Assembly: GCA_946186335.1 (NCBI GenBank)
Contig: CAMHMW010000027.1
Coordinates: 1 to 16,788, forward strand
Direction of reading: 5' to 3'
Source: an uncultured Candidatus Melainabacteria bacterium
Lineage (GTDB): Bacteria > Cyanobacteriota > Vampirovibrionia > Gastranaerophilales > Gastranaerophilaceae
Length of the DNA: 16,788 bases
Under the pieces are notes generated by a model that was given only the letters and a program-made list of their open reading frames with translations, did not search any database and was not told where the DNA came from. Positions 1 through 7,204 of the stretch are shown here, piece by piece. Each line of letters begins with the position of its first letter. Within the stretch, counting starts at the first letter, position 1. Position numbers and translations under genes: made by a program.

Positions 1-1969
1 AACCCATATTAGCGAGTTTTTCTGCAATTTCCTGCCAGTTTTCAATGCCGAGTGAATCAATTGTCATTTCATCGACTCTCGTTCCCAAAAGAACAAGTGT
101 TGTGAGGAATTTTATGGTTGCCTCATCATCTTTTAACAAATCAAGACGGCGTTTTATAAGTTTGTCCAAACCTGACGGAATCACGATGGTTTTCGGATTT
201 ACAAGCATAATTGAATCGTCGGTGTATTCATAAACATCCGATTCAACAAGATATTGCAGTGCAAAATCTAAAAACAGGGTACTTCCGTATGCATATTTTG
301 CAATTCTCTGGAAGTAAAAATCGTTCATTATGTTTTTGTAGAAATCAACATTTAAACCGACAATAGTTTCAAATGGTGTTGATTTAAGTGCAATTTCCGT
401 ATAATAGGGTCTGGACAACAGGAAGTGCATATCCTTATGAAGTGAATAATCTCTGTCATAAGAAACCAGATAACTTACGTTTAATTCGTCAATATGGTCA
501 AATAACTGTTCTAATACAAACAATGAACTTGAATCAATTTTTTCAAAATTTTCAATATAAATCAGGGTATTCGGAATTGCCTGCAACAGCGATACAAACA
601 CGTTACAATATTGTTCTCTTGTATCTTCCATATCCTGCATCGGACGTTCGCTCAGCGTTACCAAATCTCTTACAAGATTTGAAGTATCAATTCTTGAAAA
701 TGCCGAGAAATTGTTTTTATTAAATAATTTTTGCGAAACCGTATATTCAAAAATTGAAGAAACCATATCACGGAAGAAGGAATAAGGGGAGTATTTCATA
801 TCATCGTGACAGGTTATCGGAAGTACGTTATCATAAATTCCGAGTTCATCCACCGCAGACAATAATTTAAGAGTATAAGGCTGATAAATATCTTTTGCCC
901 TTATGGCAAGAACACCTTTGGGTACTTCCTGCAAGGTTTTTACAACACAATCCAGAACATTTATATTTTCTGTTCTGACAAACTCACAGTTTATTTCTTC
1001 AAATTTAATCATTTCTATATCATAAATCTGATCATCAGTCAGTTCGTTTTGCTCTCTTAAAGTATCTTGCGTAATTTCTTCCTGAGCGATTAAACCTGTC
1101 TGAACAAAGTTAGGAATTTCAATATCATCCCCCTGTTCTTTAAGGGCTTCTTCTTTTAGCATATCGCCGATATTAACAAATTCTTTTAAGTCCATTTCAT
1201 AAAATCTTTTCATAACCCCTTCAACAAGTACGGAGTTCAAAGATTCCATTTTGTAATGTCCCTGATAAACATCATAAAAACTTTCATCAGTTATGACCTG
1301 AAAAGAATCGAGTGCCCTCATTTCTTTCGGAGAGGACTGATAAACCATATTAGCCTGAAACTTGGTATCAATATCATAAGGGTTTTTGTCCGCATTTCTT
1401 TTCATAATTGAAAAGTTACATTTCAGGCCGATATTTTTCTTTTTAAGAAGTTTTACGTTAATTCTTGTGACAATATTGAGCATTTCGATTGTTGCCTGAA
1501 TAGCGGAATTGGCGGATGCCGTCAGTGTATATTCCTTGTTAAATCTTATGATATAAATTTCATTGTCAACGATTTGACGTCTTACCCCGATAGAATTACA
1601 GTATCCGGCAATGAGTTTGTCAAATTTCTTCTTAAATTTGTCATACAGTTTATTTGAACCGAGATTTGCTTTTACAATGTCGCTGTTCGGAAAATCAATT
1701 CTGACAACCGCAAAACTTTCGAAATTGGATTCATTTTGAATAACGCTTATTTCGTTGTCATAACCGCATTTTATACATTTTCTGTTTTTTAGCAGGTTTG
1801 TTTTACCGCATTTATGACACTTTGTAACAAGGACTTCGCCGCATTTTTTGCAGATATTTTTTTCATTTACCGTTCTGCAAACAGGGCAAATGATTTTGAG
1901 TACCTTCTTACAATTCGGGCACACCATTGCATTATCGCTAATTTCCATTCCGCATTTTGGACATTCCAT
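1..1969 (-). CDS. Zinc-ribbon / cyclase-like / STAND-ATPase-like protein, partial (C-terminus off the left edge)
   Basis: An uninterrupted reading frame of 656 codons runs from ATG at 1969 to the window edge. Residues 1-70 hold six CxxC pairs (C3/C6, C17/C20, C28/C31, C40/C43, C51/C54, C65/C68), which look like three zinc ribbons. Residues ~85-240 follow the layout of a class III adenylate/guanylate cyclase domain: a hydrophobic strand ending in Asp (VVRID, D92), a GD-like turn reduced to VDNE (D135), and NMVYQ (207-211) where the family has NxxxR. Residues ~335-635 match the ATPase module often attached to such cyclases: a PYSFFRDMV stretch (395-403), a Walker-B-like LIYIENFEKID (469-479), and the downstream IPSGLDKLIKRRLDLL region (597-612). 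No GxxGxGKT P-loop is present where it should lie (~348-368). Known for the family: such proteins are cytosolic signalling or regulatory proteins, often with TPRs at the C-terminus. I infer a pseudoenzyme or scaffold. The missing C-terminus limits the call. Confidence 0.75.
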   Translation of the reverse strand, partial: MECPKCGMEISDNAMVCPNCKKVLKIICPVCRTVNEKNICKKCGEVLVTKCHKCGKTNLLKNRKCIKCGYDNEISVIQNESNFESFAVVRIDFPNSDIVKANLGSNKLYDKFKKKFDKLIAGYCNSIGVRRQIVDNEIYIIRFNKEYTLTASANSAIQATIEMLNIVTRINVKLLKKKNIGLKCNFSIMKRNADKNPYDIDTKFQANMVYQSSPKEMRALDSFQVITDESFYDVYQGHYKMESLNSVLVEGVMKRFYEMDLKEFVNIGDMLKEEALKEQGDDIEIPNFVQTGLIAQEEITQDTLREQNELTDDQIYDIEMIKFEEINCEFVRTENINVLDCVVKTLQEVPKGVLAIRAKDIYQPYTLKLLSAVDELGIYDNVLPITCHDDMKYSPYSFFRDMVSSIFEYTVSQKLFNKNNFSAFSRIDTSNLVRDLVTLSERPMQDMEDTREQYCNVFVSLLQAIPNTLIYIENFEKIDSSSLFVLEQLFDHIDELNVSYLVSYDRDYSLHKDMHFLLSRPYYTEIALKSTPFETIVGLNVDFYKNIMNDFYFQRIAKYAYGSTLFLDFALQYLVESDVYEYTDDSIMLVNPKTIVIPSGLDKLIKRRLDLLKDDEATIKFLTTLVLLGTRVDEMTIDSLGIENWQEIAEKLANMG

Positions 1970-1978
1970 AGTAAAAAT

Positions 1979-1987
1979 ATTATATCA
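1979..1987 (-). promoter_or_regulatory. Extended -10 promoter for the cyclase-like gene
   Basis: Read on the minus strand this is TGATATAAT, a TGn-extended consensus -10. The hexamer ends 9 nt before the ATG at 1969. A TTGAAA (2000-2005) lies 15 bp upstream as a possible -35. No Shine-Dalgarno sequence fits in the remaining space, so transcription would start two or three bases before the ATG, giving a nearly leaderless mRNA. Confidence 0.6.
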
Positions 1988-2033
1988 TACCCTTTGTATT
2001 TTCAACTAATACAAACAGAGGATATTGTTGCAA

Positions 2034-2068
2034 ATTGAAAATTAAAAATGGATAATGGAAAATTGTTA
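2034..2068 (+). repeat. Five contiguous degenerate heptamer repeats (ATTGAAA family)
   Basis: The stretch divides without gaps into ATTGAAA, ATTAAAA, ATGGATA, ATGGAAA and ATTGTTA. A sixth related unit, ATTGTTG (2024-2030), sits three bases upstream. It lies in the 169-bp divergent gap between the cyclase-like gene and ruvB, outside both core promoters. Given the AT-rich background, some of the periodicity could be chance. It resembles in style the short tandem heptanucleotide repeats known from cyanobacteria, but I do not claim the same family. Confidence 0.45.
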
Positions 2069-2123
2069 CAAGATAATCTCCTCTCCAAAAGTGAGAAGGT
2101 AATTTCTCAAAATCGTAAATTTA

Positions 2124-2132
2124 TGCTAAAAT
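2124..2132 (+). promoter_or_regulatory. Extended -10 promoter for ruvB, leaderless start
   Basis: TGCTAAAAT is a TGn-extended -10 whose hexamer ends exactly 6 nt before the ruvB ATG. There is no convincing -35 and no Shine-Dalgarno sequence. The expected transcription start coincides with the A of the start codon. Confidence 0.6.
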
Positions 2133-2138
2133 ATTGCC

Positions 2139-3209
2139 ATGAGTATTATTTCTGATGATAAAGACTTTAAACCGTCCCAAAAGGAAAAGAAAAATTCTGT
2201 CATTACTCCGGAGGCATTTGAAAATGACAGAAATTTTGAAAACTGCATTCGCCCGAAATCTTTTGACACATACATAGGGCAATCGGGGATAAAAGACACT
2301 CTGAAAATTACCATTCAGGCGGCAAAACAAAGAGAATTACCGCTTGACCACCTTTTGTTTTACGGTCCTCCGGGGCTTGGTAAAACCACACTTGCAGGGG
2401 TTATAGCAGAAGAAATGGGAGTTGATATTAAAATTACCTCCGCCCCCGCACTTGAAAGACCCCGTGATATTATAGGAATTTTGATGTCAATGAAAGAAGG
2501 TGAAATTCTTTTCATTGATGAAATTCACAGACTTAACAGAGTGACAGAAGAAATTTTATATCCCGCAATGGAAGATTTTTATCTTGATATGACAACGGGC
2601 AAAAGTCAGACTGTAAAAACTCTGCGTGTACCTTTGCCAAAATTTACCCTGATAGGTGCAACCACAAAAGCAGGAGAACTTTCAGGCCCGTTAAGGGACA
2701 GATTTGGAATTATTCACCGCCTTGAATTTTATACCGAAGATGAACTTGCCAAAGTTATCACAAGAACTGCGGGAATTTTAAATATTGATATTGACGAAAA
2801 AGGTGCTTATGCAATTGCCCGCCGTTCAAGAGGAACTCCCCGTATTGCAAACCGCCTTGTAAAAAGAGTGAGCGATTATGCAATCGTTAAACATAACGGA
2901 AAAATTAACGAAAAAATTGCAAATGATTCTCTTGATGTTTTGCAAATCGATAATTTCGGTTTGGACACAACAGACAGAAATCTTTTAAAACTTATTATCG
3001 AAAAATATGACGGCGGACCTGTCGGAATAGAAACTATTGCGGCGGCTTTGGGAGAAGATGTCAGAACACTTGAAGATGTCTGCGAACCGTTTTTGTTGCA
3101 GGCGGGACTTCTGCAAAGAACCCCGAGAGGAAGAAAAGTTTCCCCCGAAGGGTACAGACATTTGGGATATAAAATTAAACAATCTTCCGAACAACAGAGC
3201 CTGTTTTAG
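2139..3209 (+). CDS. ruvB: Holliday junction branch-migration ATPase RuvB
   Basis: RuvB is the hexameric AAA+ motor that, with RuvA, drives branch migration of Holliday junctions for RuvC cleavage. The 356-residue length is normal for the family. Visible motifs are Walker A GPPGLGKT (76-83), Walker B/DEIH (FIDEIHRL, 125-132), sensor-1 region GATTKAG (173-179) and the arginine-finger region SGPLRDRFG (182-190), followed by a C-terminal winged-helix region (~270-345) ending near the RGRKVSPEGYRHLG segment. The first ~35 residues are a variable, lysine-rich lead-in. ruvA and ruvC are not adjacent. The ATG at 2139 is supported by the -10 element 6 nt upstream. An inverted repeat overlaps the stop codon. 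Confidence 0.97.
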   Translation: MSIISDDKDFKPSQKEKKNSVITPEAFENDRNFENCIRPKSFDTYIGQSGIKDTLKITIQAAKQRELPLDHLLFYGPPGLGKTTLAGVIAEEMGVDIKITSAPALERPRDIIGILMSMKEGEILFIDEIHRLNRVTEEILYPAMEDFYLDMTTGKSQTVKTLRVPLPKFTLIGATTKAGELSGPLRDRFGIIHRLEFYTEDELAKVITRTAGILNIDIDEKGAYAIARRSRGTPRIANRLVKRVSDYAIVKHNGKINEKIANDSLDVLQIDNFGLDTTDRNLLKLIIEKYDGGPVGIETIAAALGEDVRTLEDVCEPFLLQAGLLQRTPRGRKVSPEGYRHLGYKIKQSSEQQSLF

Positions 3210-3235
3210 CAAAAATATTTTTCACAGGCTTTGTT
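3193..3235 (+). terminator. Inverted repeat overlapping the ruvB stop (possible attenuator or terminator)
   Basis: Arms AACAGAGCCTGT (3193-3204) and ACAGGCTTTGTT (3224-3235) form a 12-bp stem with one G-U pair. The 19-nt loop contains the self-complementary AAAAATATTTTT (3211-3222). The stem starts inside the last ruvB codons. No clean U-tract follows, so this is at best a weak intrinsic terminator. It may instead protect the ruvB 3' end or reduce read-through into the next gene. Confidence 0.45.
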
Positions 3236-3241
3236 ATAAAC

Positions 3242-4240
3242 ATGCAAATCGGTAGTATTAATTCATATAGTTACAACAGTCAATATCAGATAAACAAAAC
3301 CGAAAAGCCCGTTTCTTTTTGCGGATTTGTTCCTAACAGGCAGGGAATACTTACTTTTAACCCGTTTTTCTCTGTTGAAAACGCCTGTTGTCGTCAAAAA
3401 AGTATCTTAAATACCATACTTAATGAGTTAAAATTAGCCAAAATATTAAGTTTTTTCAATTTTACAACCGATGCCTACAAAAAACTTTCGGAAAAAGATT
3501 TGGAATTTTTACGGGCAAGATATGAAAGCATGAAGCAGTCCAAAAGTTGGAATTACTATTTCAATTCGGCAGAGACTTCACATGAACTGGCATCTTCCGG
3601 CATGGAAGCCCTGTTTAACCATGCGTACGGGAAAGGTAATTATGTTATCATAACAATAGGACGCTCTCTTTCTTCTGTCGGAAAAGTTCTCGGTTATAAA
3701 ATCGGAGAAGAAAATGTTATAAATATTCCGATTAGCAAGGCATCCCGATTTAATGACATATTTTACCCGAAAGAATCTGCAGATAAAGAACTTAAATATC
3801 TTATCAAATATCTGGAAACTGTCGGCTTGTCAAAAGAAGATATAGAAAAATCAGGCAAACATTATATTCTGACAGACTATTGCCATACCGGAGTTTCACT
3901 TGAAACAATGAAAAATCTTTTCACATCGGATAAAGTTTGGGGAAAACGTGATAATGTTCATTCAATAGGGATAAAGGATATTCTGGATGCCGTTGATACA
4001 GAGCACATTTATAATTCTGCAGAAAAAAACGATTTGATGAATAACCTTGACAGATGCGAATATAAAACACTCTCGTTTGTTTTGCAATGTCATAATTTTG
4101 CCGATATTTCACGTGCAAAAACAAACATCTTTTTTGCCCCCGAAGCGGTCAAACTTATGTGGTTTAAACTGCTTGACAACTCACAGACAGTTCACAAACC
4201 CCTTCCGAAAGTTTTATACAACCCGATAGATAAAATTTAA
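3242..4240 (+). CDS. Phosphoribosyltransferase-like protein of unknown function
   Basis: 332 residues, not recognised as a named family. Residues 133-163 read like the first half of a type I phosphoribosyltransferase fold (YVIITIGRSLSSVGKVLG, then a beta strand VINIPIS). Residues 208-220 (YILTDYCHTGVSL) resemble the PRPP-binding loop, hydrophobic strand-acidic-x3-TG-x-S/T, although the usual acidic pair is D-Y here. The N-terminus (1-50) is Asn/Ser/Tyr-rich with a VSFCGF segment (24-29) and no signal peptide. It follows ruvB by 32 nt and ends in a TAATG overlap with a 17-codon ORF. A TGTTATAAA box ends one base before the ATG, too close to be its promoter unless translation starts downstream. 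No Shine-Dalgarno sequence is visible, so the start is uncertain. The substrate is unknown and a non-enzymatic fold relative is possible. Confidence 0.7.
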   Translation: MQIGSINSYSYNSQYQINKTEKPVSFCGFVPNRQGILTFNPFFSVENACCRQKSILNTILNELKLAKILSFFNFTTDAYKKLSEKDLEFLRARYESMKQSKSWNYYFNSAETSHELASSGMEALFNHAYGKGNYVIITIGRSLSSVGKVLGYKIGEENVINIPISKASRFNDIFYPKESADKELKYLIKYLETVGLSKEDIEKSGKHYILTDYCHTGVSLETMKNLFTSDKVWGKRDNVHSIGIKDILDAVDTEHIYNSAEKNDLMNNLDRCEYKTLSFVLQCHNFADISRAKTNIFFAPEAVKLMWFKLLDNSQTVHKPLPKVLYNPIDKI

Positions 4241-4293
4241 TGGCAAAAAAAATATTTACGGGTTTTATTAAAAAGCACAAGGAGAATAAATGA
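4240..4293 (+). CDS. 17-residue basic peptide ORF, translationally coupled on both sides
   Basis: The ORF encodes MAKKIFTGFIKKHKENK. Its ATG shares a base with the TAA of the upstream gene (TAATG), and its TGA overlaps the ATG of the downstream gene (ATGA). It has no Shine-Dalgarno sequence of its own, so translation would rely on ribosomes reinitiating after the upstream stop. The AAGGAG that serves the downstream gene lies inside it. Six of its residues are lysine. It could be a coupling device, a small peptide gene, or a chance frame in a 49-nt spacer. The exact double overlap is the argument for function. Confidence 0.35.
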   Translation: MAKKIFTGFIKKHKENK

Positions 4294-5750
4294 TACCAAA
4301 CGTAGGATATAATGACAAAACATTTTTTGGAAGCGGCTTAAATGCACTTACCCGTTTTGACGGAAAGTATTTGAAAGATGCAGACGGACTTGTTTCGGGT
4401 TATTTTATAACTCCGCTTAAAAACGGCAAAAGTATTTTGACCGAATATAAAAACGGTCTTTTAAAAAGCGCCTCCCTAAATATTAACGGGATAACCAGAC
4501 AAAAGACATACAGTTATAACGCAGACGGAAAATTACTGAATGTTAAACAAGACGGAGAAGATGTATTTGTAAAAGATTGCGGATACGTTGACTCTGACAC
4601 AATATCTTATTATGAAACAATTAACGGCGGGAAAATCGAAATCGGTTACAATTCAAAACATCAAAAAATTGCTTCAGTTATAAAACCCAAATTACTGCGC
4701 TCAATATTCATTGATTTGGGAAACAAATTTATAGAAAAACGTTATAAAATTACAAATGCGGAAACAGACGGACAACATTTTTGGGTATATCCGAGCAAGA
4801 ATCCTAATAATGACCCCTACGACCTTGATATGGACTTCCTCAAAAAGCTTGAAAGGGATAAAACTACGGGTTCAACAACCGTAACAACTATCGAAATGAA
4901 AAATACCACCAAACTTGTTGAAAAAGACAAAGACGGCAAAATAATTTCTATTGTAAGAACGGCATTTAATGATAAGGCACGACCTACATGGATTAAAGAA
5001 ACCGATGCCGTCGGAAATATCCTGTTTGAAAGAAAAATTACTTATGCTAAAGACAATGAAACAATGCTGAATGAATTTATATATGATGCAAAAACAAAAG
5101 CACTCCCTTATTATCAGGAAACGACATATTATAAAGGAAAATATGTTTTAATTTCCAGACTCTATGATGCTGATAAAAAACTTCAGGCTACACATCATAA
5201 TACATACAGTGATTTCGGGAAAGTGCTGAAATCCGAAGTCCGCAACGCAAAAGGGAAAGTTCTTGAAAGAGAAACTTTTAAATATGACAAGAATCAAAAT
5301 CTTATATTTTCTCATTATACAGGAACGGATAAAGACAGCATTTTGGAGGGTTATTACAGATACCAAAACGGCAGAATTACATACGAAAAAGAGATATATG
5401 AAAATACTATCGAAGAAACACATTATGACAGATTTTTCAATCCAAAACGATTTACTATAAAAGATTTAAACGGAAAATTAATAAAAGCATACGTCCATAC
5501 TTATAAAAACGGGAATTTGAAAAAAACGGAATGCCAAAACTCTGAAGGAAAAGTATTCTTCAATATATACCATAAAATCAGAGAATTTGGGGATGCAAAA
5601 ATACACGATAAAGTATTTAAAGACCCCAACGGAAAATTTTTATTCTTGGAAGAAATAACATATAAAAGTAATGACGTAAATTACGCATATTATGATATAA
5701 ACGGCGATTCAATCCCTGCGTATGATTATCTGAAATACATAAATTATTAG
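4290..5750 (+). CDS. YD/RHS- or MORN-like repeat protein of unknown function
   Basis: 486 residues with many short beta-rich repeats of the form Y..(D/N)G(K/N)l, such as YNADGKLLNVKQDGE (~74-88), DKDGKIISIVR, YDKNQNLIFSHYTG, LNGKLIKAYVHTYKNGNLKK and DPNGKFLFLEEITY. The pattern resembles YD/RHS repeats and the YwqK/MORN-like repeats of some bacterial proteins, with units of about 20 residues. There is no signal peptide, transmembrane segment, RHS core-associated motif or toxin tip. The start is supported by AAGGAG five bases upstream. It is probably co-expressed with the phosphoribosyltransferase-like gene through the small overlapping ORF. It converges with a small minus-strand gene 50 nt away. 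Confidence 0.75.
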   Translation: MIPNVGYNDKTFFGSGLNALTRFDGKYLKDADGLVSGYFITPLKNGKSILTEYKNGLLKSASLNINGITRQKTYSYNADGKLLNVKQDGEDVFVKDCGYVDSDTISYYETINGGKIEIGYNSKHQKIASVIKPKLLRSIFIDLGNKFIEKRYKITNAETDGQHFWVYPSKNPNNDPYDLDMDFLKKLERDKTTGSTTVTTIEMKNTTKLVEKDKDGKIISIVRTAFNDKARPTWIKETDAVGNILFERKITYAKDNETMLNEFIYDAKTKALPYYQETTYYKGKYVLISRLYDADKKLQATHHNTYSDFGKVLKSEVRNAKGKVLERETFKYDKNQNLIFSHYTGTDKDSILEGYYRYQNGRITYEKEIYENTIEETHYDRFFNPKRFTIKDLNGKLIKAYVHTYKNGNLKKTECQNSEGKVFFNIYHKIREFGDAKIHDKVFKDPNGKFLFLEEITYKSNDVNYAYYDINGDSIPAYDYLKYINY

Positions 5751-5763
5751 ATAACAGAAATAT

Positions 5764-5788
5764 AAGCCTATATACTTATCCGGCTTTT
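5764..5788. terminator. Weak hairpin between convergent genes
   Basis: AAGCC (5764-5768) and GGCTT (5782-5786) can pair around a 13-nt loop, followed on the plus strand by TTAT. The stem is only 5 bp. It is the only candidate terminator in the 50-nt convergent gap between the repeat protein and the minus-strand gene. Confidence 0.25.
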
Positions 5789-5800
5789 ATAACACCGCAC

Positions 5801-6061
5801 TTATTTTTTAATTTTGTTAATAATTCGGTCTAACCAGGAACCCTCGTTCGGATATTCAATATCGTCAACGGGAAGTTTTGAAGCCATTTCAAAAGAATCT
5901 CCGCTCATATCAGAGGAGAAAAGGCTTTTATTTTTTTTGTCATCTTTTCTGCGTCCTGACATCATATAACCCGTATTACCGCCGCTTCCGCCGTCATTAT
6001 TCATGTTGGCTGTCGCTTTAATAACCGGTTGAGATCTTCCAATGTTGACATCGAAACTCAT
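5801..6061 (-). CDS. Small hydrophilic protein of unknown function
   Basis: 86 residues, not recognised. A Gly/Asn/Met-rich segment (about 20-34) is followed by a basic RRKDDKKNK stretch (37-45), an acidic middle and an amphipathic basic tail ending WLDRIINKIKK. It has no signal peptide or cysteines and is likely disordered for much of its length. AAGGA lies nine bases before the ATG and supports translation. It diverges from the helical-repeat gene at 6265 across a 203-bp AT-rich intergenic region, and no other frame of the same stretch competes. Confidence 0.6.
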   Translation of the reverse strand: MSFDVNIGRSQPVIKATANMNNDGGSGGNTGYMMSGRRKDDKKNKSLFSSDMSGDSFEMASKLPVDDIEYPNEGSWLDRIINKIKK

Positions 6062-6237
6062 TGTTCCAATTCCTTATATTTTTTCCCTTACATATATAAA
6101 GTATTTTTTATTAAGTTATTTTACAAATATCGCATAAATTTTACAAAAGTTTACGATAAAATTTGAAACAAATATTACTTTTTGTAACAGATTTAATCAC
6201 TCCTGAAATTTGATATATATAAATACGTTAATATATG

Positions 6238-6257
6238 TATAAGAGAGAATTTTGAGG
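6238..6257 (+). promoter_or_regulatory. Probable -10 and Shine-Dalgarno for the helical-repeat gene
   Basis: TATAAG (6238-6243), preceded directly by TG, is a possible -10. GAGG (6254-6257) lies 7 nt before the ATG at 6265. The rest of the divergent 6062-6264 interval is AT-rich. It contains TTTACAAAAG and CTTTTTGTAA as an imperfect inverted pair, but no regulator site I can name. Confidence 0.4.
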
Positions 6258-6264
6258 TTTATTA

Positions 6265-7170
6265 ATGTCCATTAAAATTAATACCGATTTAGATTATCTT
6301 TTGATTCGCTTGAACATTCCGCCTACACGGGCAGAACAGTATCAGGATAAAACTATTGAGGAGATTCTTGATTCGGAAGCGGCGGCAGGCAATCAGGCGG
6401 CCATTAAAATGGCTGCGGACATGTTTACGGACGTAAACCAGTTGATAGAGTTATTTCAACTGGCAGACCCCGAAAATAAACTTGCAATTTTGGGCGCAAT
6501 GACAGAATCTCAGTTGGATAAACTTGTTCCGATGCTGGAAACAAAAGATTTGCTCGAAGGTTTGAATTTCTTTACTCAGGCAAGTTTACTGGATATGTTA
6601 AAAGATATTCCGAAAGAAGAAATGCTCAAAGCAGTATTTCAGATGTTTTCGGAGCAACAAATTATTGAATATATGCCCGAAAAAGAGTTGGACAAACTCT
6701 TGACGGGTGTTGATATGGATAAAGACAAACTGTTGGAAGCACTACAGTACATTCCTGAAATGTATTTACAGCAAGTTGTTGAGAGTATCACGGGAGAAGA
6801 AGCACAGGGAAGTTCACATGAATTAGTCAAACAAATAGGTCAATTTGGAGATTTGGACTACAAAAATGCGCTGATGAACCTTCAGCCAACCCAAAAACGT
6901 CAGTTGACCTTCATCCTGACTAATCAGGAAAACAAATTGTACGAAAAATTTGATACGGATGCTTATACCCACATCATAAACAGAGAGCGTGACAAAGATG
7001 AGACCGTTAAGGGTATGAGTGTTATAAAACCGGAATATCTTGAAAAAATGATTAAACAATTACCGCAGGATTTGTTATCGGTCGTTATCACCCAAATTGA
7101 TACCGAAAAATTTGCGGATTCATTGATTAACAAATTCCCCGAATTACTTGCCAAATTCGTTGCGGGCTAG
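6265..7170 (+). CDS. Alpha-helical repeat protein (MgtE-N/FliG-like), unknown function
   Basis: 301 residues, almost wholly helical. From about residue 57 to 185 it shows successive short amphipathic helices of the type LADPENKLAILGAMTESQLD, MLKDIPKEEMLKAVFQMFSE and YMPEKELDKLLTG. This resembles the helical superhelix of MgtE cytosolic N domains and FliG-type folds. There is no transmembrane channel domain, so it is not an MgtE transporter, and no enzyme motif is visible. Composition is acidic and leucine-rich, suggesting a soluble scaffold or adaptor. The start is fixed by GAGG 7 nt upstream. The fic gene begins 34 nt downstream with its own promoter. Confidence 0.7.
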   Translation: MSIKINTDLDYLLIRLNIPPTRAEQYQDKTIEEILDSEAAAGNQAAIKMAADMFTDVNQLIELFQLADPENKLAILGAMTESQLDKLVPMLETKDLLEGLNFFTQASLLDMLKDIPKEEMLKAVFQMFSEQQIIEYMPEKELDKLLTGVDMDKDKLLEALQYIPEMYLQQVVESITGEEAQGSSHELVKQIGQFGDLDYKNALMNLQPTQKRQLTFILTNQENKLYEKFDTDAYTHIINRERDKDETVKGMSVIKPEYLEKMIKQLPQDLLSVVITQIDTEKFADSLINKFPELLAKFVAG

Positions 7171-7178
7171 GATTTATA

Positions 7179-7199
7179 TGCTATAATTGGTGTGTGAGG
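7179..7199 (+). promoter_or_regulatory. Extended -10 and Shine-Dalgarno for fic
   Basis: TGCTATAAT (7179-7187) is a perfect extended -10. GAGG (7196-7199) lies 5 nt before ATG 7205. The predicted transcript starts near 7194 with a leader of about ten bases. This rules out the earlier in-frame TTG at 7187, which falls inside the -10 element. Confidence 0.65.
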
Positions 7200-7204
7200 T
7201 ATTT

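Noticed and set aside
388..723. 111-residue plus-strand ORF
   Set aside because: It lies wholly opposite the strongly supported minus-strand signalling gene and has no domain or Shine-Dalgarno sequence.
2074..2098. Hairpin from CTCTC and GAGA in the gap before ruvB
   Set aside because: Four or five base pairs with a mismatch and no U-tract, no better than chance.
3235..3240. TATAAA as the promoter of the phosphoribosyltransferase-like gene
   Set aside because: It ends one base before the ATG, so transcription would begin inside the second or third codon.
4290..5750. RHS toxin or polymorphic toxin
   Set aside because: No RHS core motif, no C-terminal toxin domain, no export signal and no immunity gene.
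6265..7170. Magnesium transporter MgtE
   Set aside because: Only the helical N-domain style is present; there are no CBS domains and no transmembrane channel.
7187..7204. TTG start for fic
   Set aside because: The TTG overlaps the -10 element and has no Shine-Dalgarno sequence; ATG 7205 has GAGG five bases upstream.
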